Source: Poseidonia sp038106355 (lineage in GTDB: Archaea; Thermoplasmatota; Poseidoniia; Poseidoniales; Poseidoniaceae). From it: a DNA stretch of 64,000 bases. The stretch lies in contig JAYODQ010000006.1 in assembly GCA_038106355.1 (NCBI GenBank), positions 8,271 to 72,270 of the forward strand. The letters run 5' to 3'. Shown here in pieces: positions 46,039 to 54,339 of this stretch. The notes under the pieces are model-generated. The model saw only the letters and a list, made by a program, of their open reading frames with translations, ran no database searches and was not told the origin of the DNA. Position numbers and translations under genes: made by a program. Positions within the stretch are counted from its first letter, which is position 1, and each line of letters starts with the position of its first letter.

Positions 46039-46854
46039 TTAAAGTGAAGATGACTCGGGTACATCAATTGGGTTTGGCTCTGTTTCTTTTTCTTCGTAGC
46101 GTATAGAAACATCGTGTTCGATGTTGATGTTATCCTCACCATTGTCGATGATGACATCGAGGCTCCATATTCCTGGAGTTACACCCAATTGGTCATGCTC
46201 CCACAGTTTTGTTTGCCCGTCTGCAATAGGTTCAGTTTTTGATGCTGTTGTATTATCTTCTGGGTCATTTAATTGCCATGTAATTGTGGTCGTTGACCCA
46301 GTTGGGGGAAATACACTTTCAGGATTTGATACTTGTGAGTCAATGGAGATGAGCGTCGGACCTTCACATTGCTCACAATCGGGGATTGTGTTGATGCTCA
46401 TTGTTTGGGGATCATCTGAATTTTGTTCAATCCAATGGACAAAGGAATCGATTCGAATTGTGATGTCCATTTCAGCGCGATTTTCGCTCTCGTCGGTAGC
46501 AGAAAGCTTACCCAGAAAGAGGCCATGTGTTTGATATTCGTACGTAATGGACGCAGAATCCGATGCGAGAACTTCAATCTCTGCACTACCATCACCTGGT
46601 GAAAATGAAAATGATTGCATTTCTCCTTTGCTCGATGTGGTCCTTGCAAAATCAAAATTCAATTCGACCCCCGTTTGTGATATCCGTTGACCATTGGTCC
46701 AGTTCTCATAGAGCGTTCCCGAGGTCGAATCAAAATATACAACAAGAGAAATAGGAGACGCACTTGTGTCATCACTTGTTAAACAACCAGCAACAACAGA
46801 ACTCATGAACAATGAGACAAACATCAAACATGTCGTCCTTCTGCTCATGTGCAT
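46039..46854 (-). CDS. Secreted lipoprotein-like protein with PKD-like domain
   Basis: 271 residues. The N terminus MHMSRRTTCLMFVSLFMSSVVAGC is a signal peptide (hydrophobic core, then a lipobox VAGC) split here only for description. A PKD/Ig-like module follows (FSFSPGDGSAEIE, then YEYQTHGLFLGKLSATDES) and a second beta-rich domain with a CEQC pair; the tail is Pro/Glu-rich. Likely a surface lipoprotein. ATG 46854 or 46848 are both possible; the frame upstream to 46905 is not supported. Confidence 0.65.
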   Translation of the reverse strand: MHMSRRTTCLMFVSLFMSSVVAGCLTSDDTSASPISLVVYFDSTSGTLYENWTNGQRISQTGVELNFDFARTTSSKGEMQSFSFSPGDGSAEIEVLASDSASITYEYQTHGLFLGKLSATDESENRAEMDITIRIDSFVHWIEQNSDDPQTMSINTIPDCEQCEGPTLISIDSQVSNPESVFPPTGSTTTITWQLNDPEDNTTASKTEPIADGQTKLWEHDQLGVTPGIWSLDVIIDNGEDNINIEHDVSIRYEEKETEPNPIDVPESSSL

Positions 46855-46946
46855 GGTAAAGCATGGACATAGATGAATCCAATGGCTGTGTTTTGGATTG
46901 TTCATGCATCGGTGGTTTCAAATTGGTGCATCAAGGCGGATGAGTC

Positions 46947-47024
46947 AGCGAGGTGGGGTAGTCTGGATATCCCGTCGGGCTCATAACCCGGAGATCGATG
47001 GTTCAAATCCATCCCTCGCTACCA
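46947..47024 (+). tRNA. Initiator tRNA-Met (CAT)
   Basis: 78 nt including an encoded CCA (47022-47024). The acceptor stem pairs agcgagg with cctcgct (A1:U72), the anticodon stem tcggg/cccgg contains three G:C pairs beside the loop ctcataa, and the anticodon CAT is at 46982-46984; the T arm is gatgg-ttcaaat-ccatc. A1:U72 plus GGG/CCC are the hallmarks of archaeal and eukaryotic initiator tRNA. The next gene's stop codon on the other strand begins at the following base. Confidence 0.93.
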
Positions 47025-47774
47025 CTAACCATACTCGTAATAGTCATGTTTTGGTTGCAAACTTTGCAATGCAGCCTCAAGTTGAGCATTTGCGGCTCTC
47101 TCTCCAGCGTCAATTTTGGTCATTTCATCTTGAAGGAATTGAATGAACTTCGATCCTTGTTGTTCATGTTGAGGGGATGCTTTGATGGTGTTAAGAGCGT
47201 TCTTCACCGTTTCAATGTTCACTTTGGCACCAGATGTAGAGTGAACCCAAAATTCACCATTGATTCTTGATACGCCTTTGTGTTGTTCACAAGCATCGAT
47301 GAGAAGTGAGTAGGTTTTTGAATCGAAAATCCCATTGAGCACTGCATCGGACCAGACCTCAATTGGTTTCTCTAGAAACGAGGCACTTTTTTTGTACATT
47401 TTTCTCGCTTTGCCGATTTTTCCTGCTTGGGCATGTAAATTTCCAGAGAGGTGAAAATCTTCACCAGGGGATGGAAGAGAATCCAATAAATGGGGTGCAT
47501 TTTTATTCAAATATCTGTAAAGTTTGTTTCGAAATGAATGTAGTTTACTGATCCATTTTAACCCATCATGCCCCTTGTTTCGTTTGAAATGAATGGTACA
47601 TAGGAGTCGCAAACCCTTCACCAAATACACAAGTTGTTGAACATCTTCGCCATGTTTGGTAAGCATCAATTGGCAAAATTCAGTTGCCATCACTTCGGCC
47701 AATTCAAGTCGTCCTTCACTTGAATAACGGTCAATTTGGAGGATGGTTTGGGCAGGGTCGCTCATGCCAAACAT
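47025..47774 (-). CDS. Helical-repeat protein of unknown function
   Basis: 249 residues, almost all helical. Segments such as ARKMYKKSASFLEKP and LEAALQSLQPKHD suggest TPR-like pairs, but no family is recognised. The stop (TAG, 47025-47027) directly abuts the CCA end of the initiator tRNA on the opposite strand. ATG 47774 or 47765 are the likely starts; a longer frame to 47792 begins at another ATG without a ribosome site. Confidence 0.58.
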   Translation of the reverse strand: MFGMSDPAQTILQIDRYSSEGRLELAEVMATEFCQLMLTKHGEDVQQLVYLVKGLRLLCTIHFKRNKGHDGLKWISKLHSFRNKLYRYLNKNAPHLLDSLPSPGEDFHLSGNLHAQAGKIGKARKMYKKSASFLEKPIEVWSDAVLNGIFDSKTYSLLIDACEQHKGVSRINGEFWVHSTSGAKVNIETVKNALNTIKASPQHEQQGSKFIQFLQDEMTKIDAGERAANAQLEAALQSLQPKHDYYEYG

Positions 47775-47861
47775 CGTACTCGGAAATCGCAACTCTTCAT
47801 TATGTATGATGTCTTTGTATCATTGATACGAAATCTACGCCCGATGAACAGCAACACCTAA

Positions 47862-48434
47862 GTGATTGCAGGTGCTGGTCTTGATGTGGAATTTCGAGGA
47901 AGTATCTCAATCACGGGAACACCAGGTGTTGGAAAGACAACACTTTCTGCGTGTCTATCATCCACATTAGGCATCGAAGTTTTTTCGATTGAGAGCATTG
48001 CTTCCGAGACTCAATGTTTTGCGGGGTTCGATGAAACCGATAAAACGTCACTTATTGATGTGGATTGCCTGCAAACTCAATCAGGTTACTTCGGCAAAAA
48101 TCTGATCATCGAAGGCCATCTTTCGCATTATGTTCCTACGAATGTCATTATTATCTTGCGATGCCACCCTCAAGAACTCCAACATCGATTGGAAAAAAGA
48201 GGGTACTTGCCTCCCAAAATTCGAAACAATGTAGAATGGGAAATGATTGGTGGGGTTTGGACAGAAATTCAAGAATTGGAGCATTCAGCCTCACTCCTTG
48301 AATTCGATACCACGAATCAATCTGCAGAAGAGATTGCAATTGCAATTATTGAGCGCTTGTCTTCGGGAGTATTCATGGACGAAGCAAGTGAAGTTATCGA
48401 TTGGCTTGATGAAGATATGGAGAATGGAAATTGA
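47862..48434 (+). CDS. AK6/Fap7-type adenylate kinase-like NTPase
   Basis: 190 residues. P-loop SITGTPGVGKTT, then a SIESIA segment, an IIEGHLSHYVP block equal to the AK6 'DTH' region, and LRCHPQELQHRLEKRGY (LID-type arginines). In archaea and eukaryotes these proteins act in small-subunit ribosome maturation with Rps14/uS11 and have adenylate kinase activity. GTG 47862 is tentative; GTG 47886 is possible. The end overlaps the next gene by 11 bp. Confidence 0.8.
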   Translation: MIAGAGLDVEFRGSISITGTPGVGKTTLSACLSSTLGIEVFSIESIASETQCFAGFDETDKTSLIDVDCLQTQSGYFGKNLIIEGHLSHYVPTNVIIILRCHPQELQHRLEKRGYLPPKIRNNVEWEMIGGVWTEIQELEHSASLLEFDTTNQSAEEIAIAIIERLSSGVFMDEASEVIDWLDEDMENGN

Positions 48435-49206
48435 TGGCTTTGCCCTTGAAATCATACAAAAGCATAACAATGTTCAAGCGTTACGACCAATTGATTCCAT
48501 GGTGCTTGAGCAACTTCGAAAATCCTGGGAAAAAAGTCTTGACCCAATTCTTGAGAAATACGATTGGATTTCTCCCTCGACTATCACATGGATTGCTTTA
48601 CCCATCGGCTTGCTTGCAGCAATCTTATCTTGGTTTGCTCCCATGGGTTCAGAAGGGGGATGGTGGTTTCTTGGGAGTGCAGCGTTGATCGGCATTGCCA
48701 TGATTTTTGACGGATTGGATGGGCCAATTGCAAGGAAAAGGGGGATGGTGACTCGTTGGGGGGATTACCTCGACCATACATTCGACCGTATTCTCGATGC
48801 AGCGTGGCTGATTGGACTGAGTGCCTCAGTCTATGTTGATAATTTCGCATTAGGTTTTGCTGCTGCCTTCTTTACGTTACTCGGCTCGTACATGGGTACG
48901 CAAGCTCAAGCAGTTTCAGGAACAAGAAATTATGGTGGTTTTTCAAGAGCGGACCGAACCATCCTCATCATCCTGATGCTCACGATTATGGGTGTGGTGA
49001 CACTCGCGGATTATCCGTTTAACGACCGATTTTTTGCGCCGTTCGATACCATTGCACTCAATCCGTTATCTGTTGTTTTGTTTGTCAGCCTTTTTGGAGG
49101 TTTGTGGACATTTTTCCTTCGATTTTTCCAAGCCCAGAAGGTCATTCAATCCATGGATGCCAACAAGCCCCTTTCCCAACCAAAGGTCTCATTTGAAGAA
49201 GAATAA
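48424..49206 (+). CDS. CDP-alcohol phosphatidyltransferase (archaeal lipid head-group synthase)
   Basis: 260 residues with six or so helices. The full family signature is present at DGLDGPIARKRG and on to WGDYLDHTFDR: D-x2-DG-x2-AR-x8-G-x3-D-x3-D. It would transfer a polar alcohol (glycerol-P or inositol-P) to CDP-archaeol; which one is not decidable here. ATG 48424 overlaps the AK6-like gene by 11 bp. The longer open frame from 48247 lies over that gene and is rejected. Confidence 0.85.
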   Translation: MEIDGFALEIIQKHNNVQALRPIDSMVLEQLRKSWEKSLDPILEKYDWISPSTITWIALPIGLLAAILSWFAPMGSEGGWWFLGSAALIGIAMIFDGLDGPIARKRGMVTRWGDYLDHTFDRILDAAWLIGLSASVYVDNFALGFAAAFFTLLGSYMGTQAQAVSGTRNYGGFSRADRTILIILMLTIMGVVTLADYPFNDRFFAPFDTIALNPLSVVLFVSLFGGLWTFFLRFFQAQKVIQSMDANKPLSQPKVSFEEE

Positions 49207-49263
49207 CCGGATGACATGCAAACATACTCAAATAGAACAGTTTAAGCAAAATGGCGGCATAGT

Positions 49264-49273
49264 CATAATATAC
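49264..49273 (+). promoter_or_regulatory. Candidate TATA box
   Basis: cataatatac lies 37-46 bp before the ATG at 49310. A start of transcription about 25 bp further on leaves a short leader that includes ggggtggg, a usable ribosome site 8 bp before the ATG. Confidence 0.4.
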
Positions 49274-49309
49274 GAAGTTCACAGGAGTATAAGCGGGGTG
49301 GGTTATCCA

Positions 49310-52300
49310 ATGAACAAAACAAGGCGATACACAATTTTTGTGCTTGCAATCATGCTCCTTTCAATCGTGCCAATTTCACCAATCGCAATTGCTCAAGACC
49401 AAGGTGTTCCATCAAACTATCAAGCACAAAATATTGAAGCATATTTTGACCCAATCACTGAATCAACAACCGTAAATTGGACTGTTCAAGCCACTGTGGA
49501 TGGCACCGCTCAATTTATTCGATTCCAATATTATCAAGTCTATCGTTCTTCAAATCCCATCACTCCCCAAACGATATCAAGCCTCACACCGTTTGCTACC
49601 AAGCAGGTTTGTCCTCCCTCCGTCGTCGATCCATTCTCTTGTTACGGAATGAGCCACTCAGTGACGTATGATGTAGCACCTGGTGTGAATGGTTCATTTT
49701 ACTACGGCATCACCACGATGCTTTCGAATGGAACCGAAGCGGCCGAACTCATCATGAATTCATCTTCGTTGTACGAACCAGTTCAAGAATTGACTTCATC
49801 GATTCGTACTCCTTACTTCGTTTCAGCATCATTTGACCCTGCAACGAGCATCACTTCTTTGAGGTGGATAAATCACAACAAAATCTGTAATTGCAATGAC
49901 CTTCCTGAAACAGGTGATTCCGCCATGAGTATACGCGTGTGGCGAACAGAATACCCAGTCGACCGAAGTGTTGGACTTACCTTACCCACACAAGGTACTT
50001 TGGTTGCAAATCTGTCGGCCAACGCTTCGTCACTCAATATTGTCATTCCTCAAGATACGGAAAGAACAAGCTATTACTCACTGACATATTACTTACCAAA
50101 TTGGTCTGGTCCAAATCAATCCTATGAGGACTTCCGCTTTCTCGCAGAAAACACTCTTGATGAACCAGTGGAAGAAGACAATATGCCCCCTGCCCAACCA
50201 ACGATTATCTATGCAGAATTCCAGCCAGAACCAGATTCAGGTGGTGGAGCAACCCTCATTGAATGGAATGACCTTCTCGATGAAGAGGGCGAAACATATC
50301 GGATTTACCGCTCAGACCAACCGTTCACAACAATTTTGCGTGCGGATGTTGAACTCGTCGTCAAAGACATCATCGAAGGCATTGAATCCTATGAAGTCCC
50401 AGTACCTCGTGGATATCTTGGATACTCATACTACTGTATGGTCACCGTCGATGCTACCGGCGTCATCAACACCAACACCACTCAAACGAGTTGCACCTCA
50501 CAAGATGGAATTTTAGAAGACGCCTTCTACAACTGGATTGCTGAGCCAACTAGTGTTGAGTGTGAATACTTAGGCGATCGAACAACACGTGTCACGTGGG
50601 ATGACCAACTCGGCGTGGAAGGAGAGCAATACCATGTGTGGCATGCCACATACAGAGTTTCAGGTGTTGAAGTCCAAAACAACCCTAGTGCGTTGAATTG
50701 GAACATGTCTGTTGATACGGGTGCACAACTTTGGCTCAAGGGTTCAGTTGCTGACGGTGTAGGAGAGTTGCTCATCGAAATCGAAGAAGGCATCGAGTAC
50801 ACCCAATCAAGGTACTTTGTGACCACGGAAGCTTTGTATGGCAACCACAATGGAACCTATCATTATCTTGGTTTGAAGCAGAATTTCTGCACACCAGGGT
50901 TAGAGGATTCCGAAGCACCAGACATTCCATCCATTCGAACTGCTGAAACAAATGGTGTGCTCAACCTTGTTCAAATTGAGTGGGTCAACGATGATGATGA
51001 ACAAGGAGAAACCTATGCCATTTGGAGGCATTATGGTGACCCATTTGACCCACTTGGTGATTCACAAGCCATCGAAGACGGATGGGAACTCGTTCGCTCC
51101 AACATTCAAGAAAAGCCTGGTCAATACCTGTATGAAGAATTTGAAATCGAGGTCAATGTGGACCGAGATGTATGGTATGCCATCACTATTACCGACCGAT
51201 TTAACAACACCAACTATGAAATCACGAGCAATCTTGGTGGAAACGCCTACCAAGTTCACGAGGACACACTCTTGCCCAATGCAACACTCTTGTTCCTCGA
51301 TAGCAACGGTGCCCCTTACACAAGCCCCTCCTTGGTTTCAGGCTCATACACCCTCCGAGTTGAAGTCAACGAAGATCTTTCAACGACCCCAACCATCAAC
51401 ATTACAACCTCAAGCGGCGGTCAACTTACTGGTGATGAAGAGCCATTACCGATTCTTCAAGACAACAGGAACGACCCCAACCGTGGTCCGGTGTACGAAT
51501 ACGATTTTTCCATCACATCAAACACAAAAGCAGGTCTCATGACCATTCAAATTCGTATGACTGATGAGTCGAACAACGAAGTTGTCCAATCATGGAGTGA
51601 GAAATTTGTCGATGCAAAAATGCCGTCAGTTACCGTCTTCTCACCTTCTTCAAGGAACGATGAATCCCAGTATCTCTATGGAAACAACATCAACGTTCTT
51701 GTTGGCGCTGAAGATGACGTCATGATTGCCTCATTCCAATACCGATTCACCTACCACTATGGTGGAACAACCGGAAACTCCGTCTCAACAGAATGGTCCG
51801 ATTTGACCGGCATTACTGATATCGACGGAGATTGGTCAGCATTAACAGCAAACATGGATGTTGCAGCAGGTAACTTTGGATTGGGTTATCATAGACTCTC
51901 GGTTCGAGTTGTAGATACGGCTGGAAATCAAAACACAGCAAATGTTGATTTTACGGTTGATTTCTGTCGAAACACAATCAATGGAACCACAATTTGTGAG
52001 GTCGTTGAGGCTTTAAAGGGGACTCCAGACCCCATTGAAATTCGCCCGTCATTTACAGACCCTCCCTACGTTATTGTATGGATTGTTGCTGGCATCAATT
52101 TGCTTGCAATTCTTGTATCCATGCTTGTCATTAAGACTGGAATGAGTGGTCCTAAGAAAAAGAAAGGTGACGAGGAGGAGACTGATGATTGGATGGCTGA
52201 GTTCATTGGCTCAGGCTCATCACAAGAATTGGATATGTCCGCCATTACTGGTACTGAAAAGAAGGTGGTTCCAGAGCTGAGTAGCGAGAGTTCAGAGAAA

Positions 52301-52609
52301 TCGAACGAACCTGAAGAAGACGATCCATTTGCTATTAACATCACACAAAGGAAACCGCGTCGACGGTCGAAGAAGGAAGAACCTGAAGATGATGACGATG
52401 ATGATGACGATGATGATGACGACGATGAAGACCTCTTTGACGACGATGACGAAGACGACGATGACGATGATGACGATGATGGTCCACGACGGCCACGACG
52501 ACGACCCACTGGTCGAGCACCATCTCGTCAGCGACCTACAACCGGAAGAAGGCCAGCACCAAGTTCAGCACCTCGCAAGCGTCGAACTGTCAAACAATCC
52601 GATGATTGA
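49310..52609 (+). CDS. Secreted Fn3-like repeat protein with poly-Asp and Arg-rich cytoplasmic tail
   Basis: 1099 residues. Signal peptide (residues 1-28: LAIMLLSIVPISPIAIAQ), then about five Fn3-like modules with recurring W.D...EEGETYRIYRSDQPF-type blocks (examples near 50270 and 51000), and a further Ig-like region (VEVNEDLSTTP, FSITSNTKAG). A single membrane helix near residue 928 (WIVAGINLLAILVSMLVI) is followed by an inside tail holding some 30 Asp residues (codons 52388-52480) and then an Arg/Pro-rich basic end. It overlaps the Ca2+/H+ antiporter gene region end to start; a shared transcript is likely. Confidence 0.8.
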   Translation: MNKTRRYTIFVLAIMLLSIVPISPIAIAQDQGVPSNYQAQNIEAYFDPITESTTVNWTVQATVDGTAQFIRFQYYQVYRSSNPITPQTISSLTPFATKQVCPPSVVDPFSCYGMSHSVTYDVAPGVNGSFYYGITTMLSNGTEAAELIMNSSSLYEPVQELTSSIRTPYFVSASFDPATSITSLRWINHNKICNCNDLPETGDSAMSIRVWRTEYPVDRSVGLTLPTQGTLVANLSANASSLNIVIPQDTERTSYYSLTYYLPNWSGPNQSYEDFRFLAENTLDEPVEEDNMPPAQPTIIYAEFQPEPDSGGGATLIEWNDLLDEEGETYRIYRSDQPFTTILRADVELVVKDIIEGIESYEVPVPRGYLGYSYYCMVTVDATGVINTNTTQTSCTSQDGILEDAFYNWIAEPTSVECEYLGDRTTRVTWDDQLGVEGEQYHVWHATYRVSGVEVQNNPSALNWNMSVDTGAQLWLKGSVADGVGELLIEIEEGIEYTQSRYFVTTEALYGNHNGTYHYLGLKQNFCTPGLEDSEAPDIPSIRTAETNGVLNLVQIEWVNDDDEQGETYAIWRHYGDPFDPLGDSQAIEDGWELVRSNIQEKPGQYLYEEFEIEVNVDRDVWYAITITDRFNNTNYEITSNLGGNAYQVHEDTLLPNATLLFLDSNGAPYTSPSLVSGSYTLRVEVNEDLSTTPTINITTSSGGQLTGDEEPLPILQDNRNDPNRGPVYEYDFSITSNTKAGLMTIQIRMTDESNNEVVQSWSEKFVDAKMPSVTVFSPSSRNDESQYLYGNNINVLVGAEDDVMIASFQYRFTYHYGGTTGNSVSTEWSDLTGITDIDGDWSALTANMDVAAGNFGLGYHRLSVRVVDTAGNQNTANVDFTVDFCRNTINGTTICEVVEALKGTPDPIEIRPSFTDPPYVIVWIVAGINLLAILVSMLVIKTGMSGPKKKKGDEEETDDWMAEFIGSGSSQELDMSAITGTEKKVVPELSSESSEKSNEPEEDDPFAINITQRKPRRRSKKEEPEDDDDDDDDDDDDDEDLFDDDDEDDDDDDDDDGPRRPRRRPTGRAPSRQRPTTGRRPAPSSAPRKRRTVKQSDD
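52388..52480 (+). repeat. GAY-codon tract encoding poly-Asp
   Basis: About 93 bases of gat/gac triplets, broken by a few gaa and ctcttt codons, encode a run of Asp in the cytoplasmic tail of the Fn3-like protein. Mixed gat and gac codons mean it is not a pure microsatellite, so the acidic run is probably kept by selection. The reverse strand is open as a Ser-rich frame, a by-product of the repeat. Confidence 0.85.
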
Positions 52610-52635
52610 GGAACTTCGTTCCGGGTGATGCTTTC

Positions 52636-53775
52636 ATGAGCGATGAAGCAGAACATCAACATGGGATTGGGGGGCCCTATCGCCCGTTGATTTCGATTTT
52701 CCATCCTGGAGACAACAAATTGAATTGGCTATTACTCTTTTTACCCGTTTCAATTTATTTCTCCTTGACCCACCAACTTACTTTAGCATTTTTTTCATCC
52801 ATGCTTGCCATCGCACCACTTGCCTTCCTCATGGGCAAAGCAACCGAAGAAATTGCGATACGAACTGGAGAATCCATAGGGGGATTGTTAAACGCCACTT
52901 TTGGAAATGCTGTTGAAATGATCATCGCAGGTATGGCTCTCTATGCTGCGAGCACCAACCCTGACATTTTGGATACAATGGTTACCGTTACCCAGGCCTC
53001 ATTGATTGGCTCAATTTTGGGTAATCTTCTGCTCGTGCTTGGCCTCTCCATTGTTTGGGGTGGGCTGCGACACAATGAACAATCGTTTAGTCGCGTTGGA
53101 GGTGAAATGAATGGAGCGTTGCTTGTGATCGCTATTGCTTGTTTGATTATTCCATCGGCAATGGATTATTCTGGAGGTACAGCCGAAGACGTGCTCAAAC
53201 TTTCAAGAGCAACTGCCGTGATCATGCTTGTTGTGTATGGATGTTCTCTTCTGTTTCAACTCAAAACTCATTCATCGATGTTCGAATCATCTGAACATGG
53301 TGAACACGAAGAGCCAGAACTCTCTATTCGTGATTCTTGGATTCTCTTGCTTACTGCGACCATACTTGTGGGTTGGATGGCCCACATTCTTGTCCATAGT
53401 TTGGAGGAAACAGTGACAAAATATGCCATTCCGGAGTTGTTTATTGGTGTCATCTTACTTCCATTTTTTGGCAATGCGGCAGAACATTTTACCGCAGTAT
53501 TAGTTGCAGGGAAAGGAAAAATGGACCTTTCCATGTCAATTGCTATCGGAAGTAGCATCCAAATTGCACTCTTCGTCGCTCCTGTGATGGTTCTTCTTGC
53601 TTGGGTTCTTGGTGTTCATCTTCCATTGGAATTTGGATTGCTTGAAACCGCTGCAACCTTTGTTGCCGTACTCATCACCATAGCCATTCTCAATGATGGG
53701 AAAACCAATTGGCTTGAAGGCGTCCTCGCTCTTGCTTGTTACACAATTCTTGGTATTGCATTTTTCTTTATGTGA
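52636..53775 (+). CDS. cax: Ca2+/H+ antiporter (CaCA superfamily, CAX type)
   Basis: 379 residues, about eleven helices. The two alpha repeats are present as FGNAVEMIIAG and FGNAAEHFTAV, each with the conserved Gly-Asn-Ala and Glu; an acidic His-rich loop (SEHGEHEEPE) lies in the middle. It would export Ca2+ in exchange for protons. ATG 52636 follows gggtgatg; a TTG at 52606 overlapping the upstream stop as TTGA would add ten residues. Directly downstream of the poly-Asp protein and 9 bp before the next membrane protein. Confidence 0.9.
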   Translation: MSDEAEHQHGIGGPYRPLISIFHPGDNKLNWLLLFLPVSIYFSLTHQLTLAFFSSMLAIAPLAFLMGKATEEIAIRTGESIGGLLNATFGNAVEMIIAGMALYAASTNPDILDTMVTVTQASLIGSILGNLLLVLGLSIVWGGLRHNEQSFSRVGGEMNGALLVIAIACLIIPSAMDYSGGTAEDVLKLSRATAVIMLVVYGCSLLFQLKTHSSMFESSEHGEHEEPELSIRDSWILLLTATILVGWMAHILVHSLEETVTKYAIPELFIGVILLPFFGNAAEHFTAVLVAGKGKMDLSMSIAIGSSIQIALFVAPVMVLLAWVLGVHLPLEFGLLETAATFVAVLITIAILNDGKTNWLEGVLALACYTILGIAFFFM

Positions 53776-53784
53776 GGGGCTGAG

Positions 53785-54339
53785 ATGATTTCAAGGCCAG
53801 AAACGAAAAAGCAACTCGCTGGAAGCATTCTTGTAATTTTGAGCGTAATGAGTTGCATGTTGGGTTTTTTGGGCTGGAGCACCGAAGGTGAAGTTTCAGA
53901 CATTCAAACGCCGACGATTCGAGACTACTCCTTTTTTTCAAGTGAACCACTTCCTTCGGAATTATCCAATATGCTGCTCACATCACAATTGAAATTGACG
54001 TGGGATAGCGAGGAGATTTATGTTGTCATCGTCGATGAAGATGAGAAAAATTCCTGCCCTGTTGAAGCAGCATTCATCGAAGGGGCCACGCCAGGTGGCC
54101 AGTGTTCATCCACAGACCAAGACATTCTTGCCGGAGGTGCCGCATTTGGACCAGATCAAGGTATCACTTGGGAAGTTGAGCAAGGGTCGCATTATGTGGG
54201 CATTGGTTCTCGTGTCGACACACTATCTTCCGACCAAGATGTGACTATCGATTATGAAGTTCATATCCGTGCTTCGTTCGCCTTGTATTTCATCATCTTT
54301 CTGTTAGGAATCGGTGGAGCAGTCATGTGGTGGGATTAA
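53785..54339 (+). CDS. Two-helix membrane protein with exported loop
   Basis: 184 residues with helices near residues 10-30 and 163-181 and a loop of about 130 residues between them, rich in acidic residues and containing two cysteines (NSCPVEA and GGQCSST). The acidic loop is probably outside. No family recognised. gagggg precedes the ATG. Its stop overlaps the convergent amidohydrolase stop by 4 bp. Third gene of the poly-Asp/cax cluster. Confidence 0.62.
   Translation: MISRPETKKQLAGSILVILSVMSCMLGFLGWSTEGEVSDIQTPTIRDYSFFSSEPLPSELSNMLLTSQLKLTWDSEEIYVVIVDEDEKNSCPVEAAFIEGATPGGQCSSTDQDILAGGAAFGPDQGITWEVEQGSHYVGIGSRVDTLSSDQDVTIDYEVHIRASFALYFIIFLLGIGGAVMWWD

Noticed and set aside
48247..48423. 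N-terminal extension of the phosphatidyltransferase frame
   Set aside because: It overlaps the AK6-like gene and lacks family similarity; ATG 48424 is preferred.
49034..49309. N-terminal extension of the Fn3-like protein frame
   Set aside because: It overlaps the phosphatidyltransferase gene; the signal peptide begins at ATG 49310.
52066..52509. Long Ser-rich frame on the minus strand
   Set aside because: It is the reverse of the poly-Asp tract; gat/gac runs read as atc/gtc or tca/tcg in other frames. The plus-strand gene explains the region.
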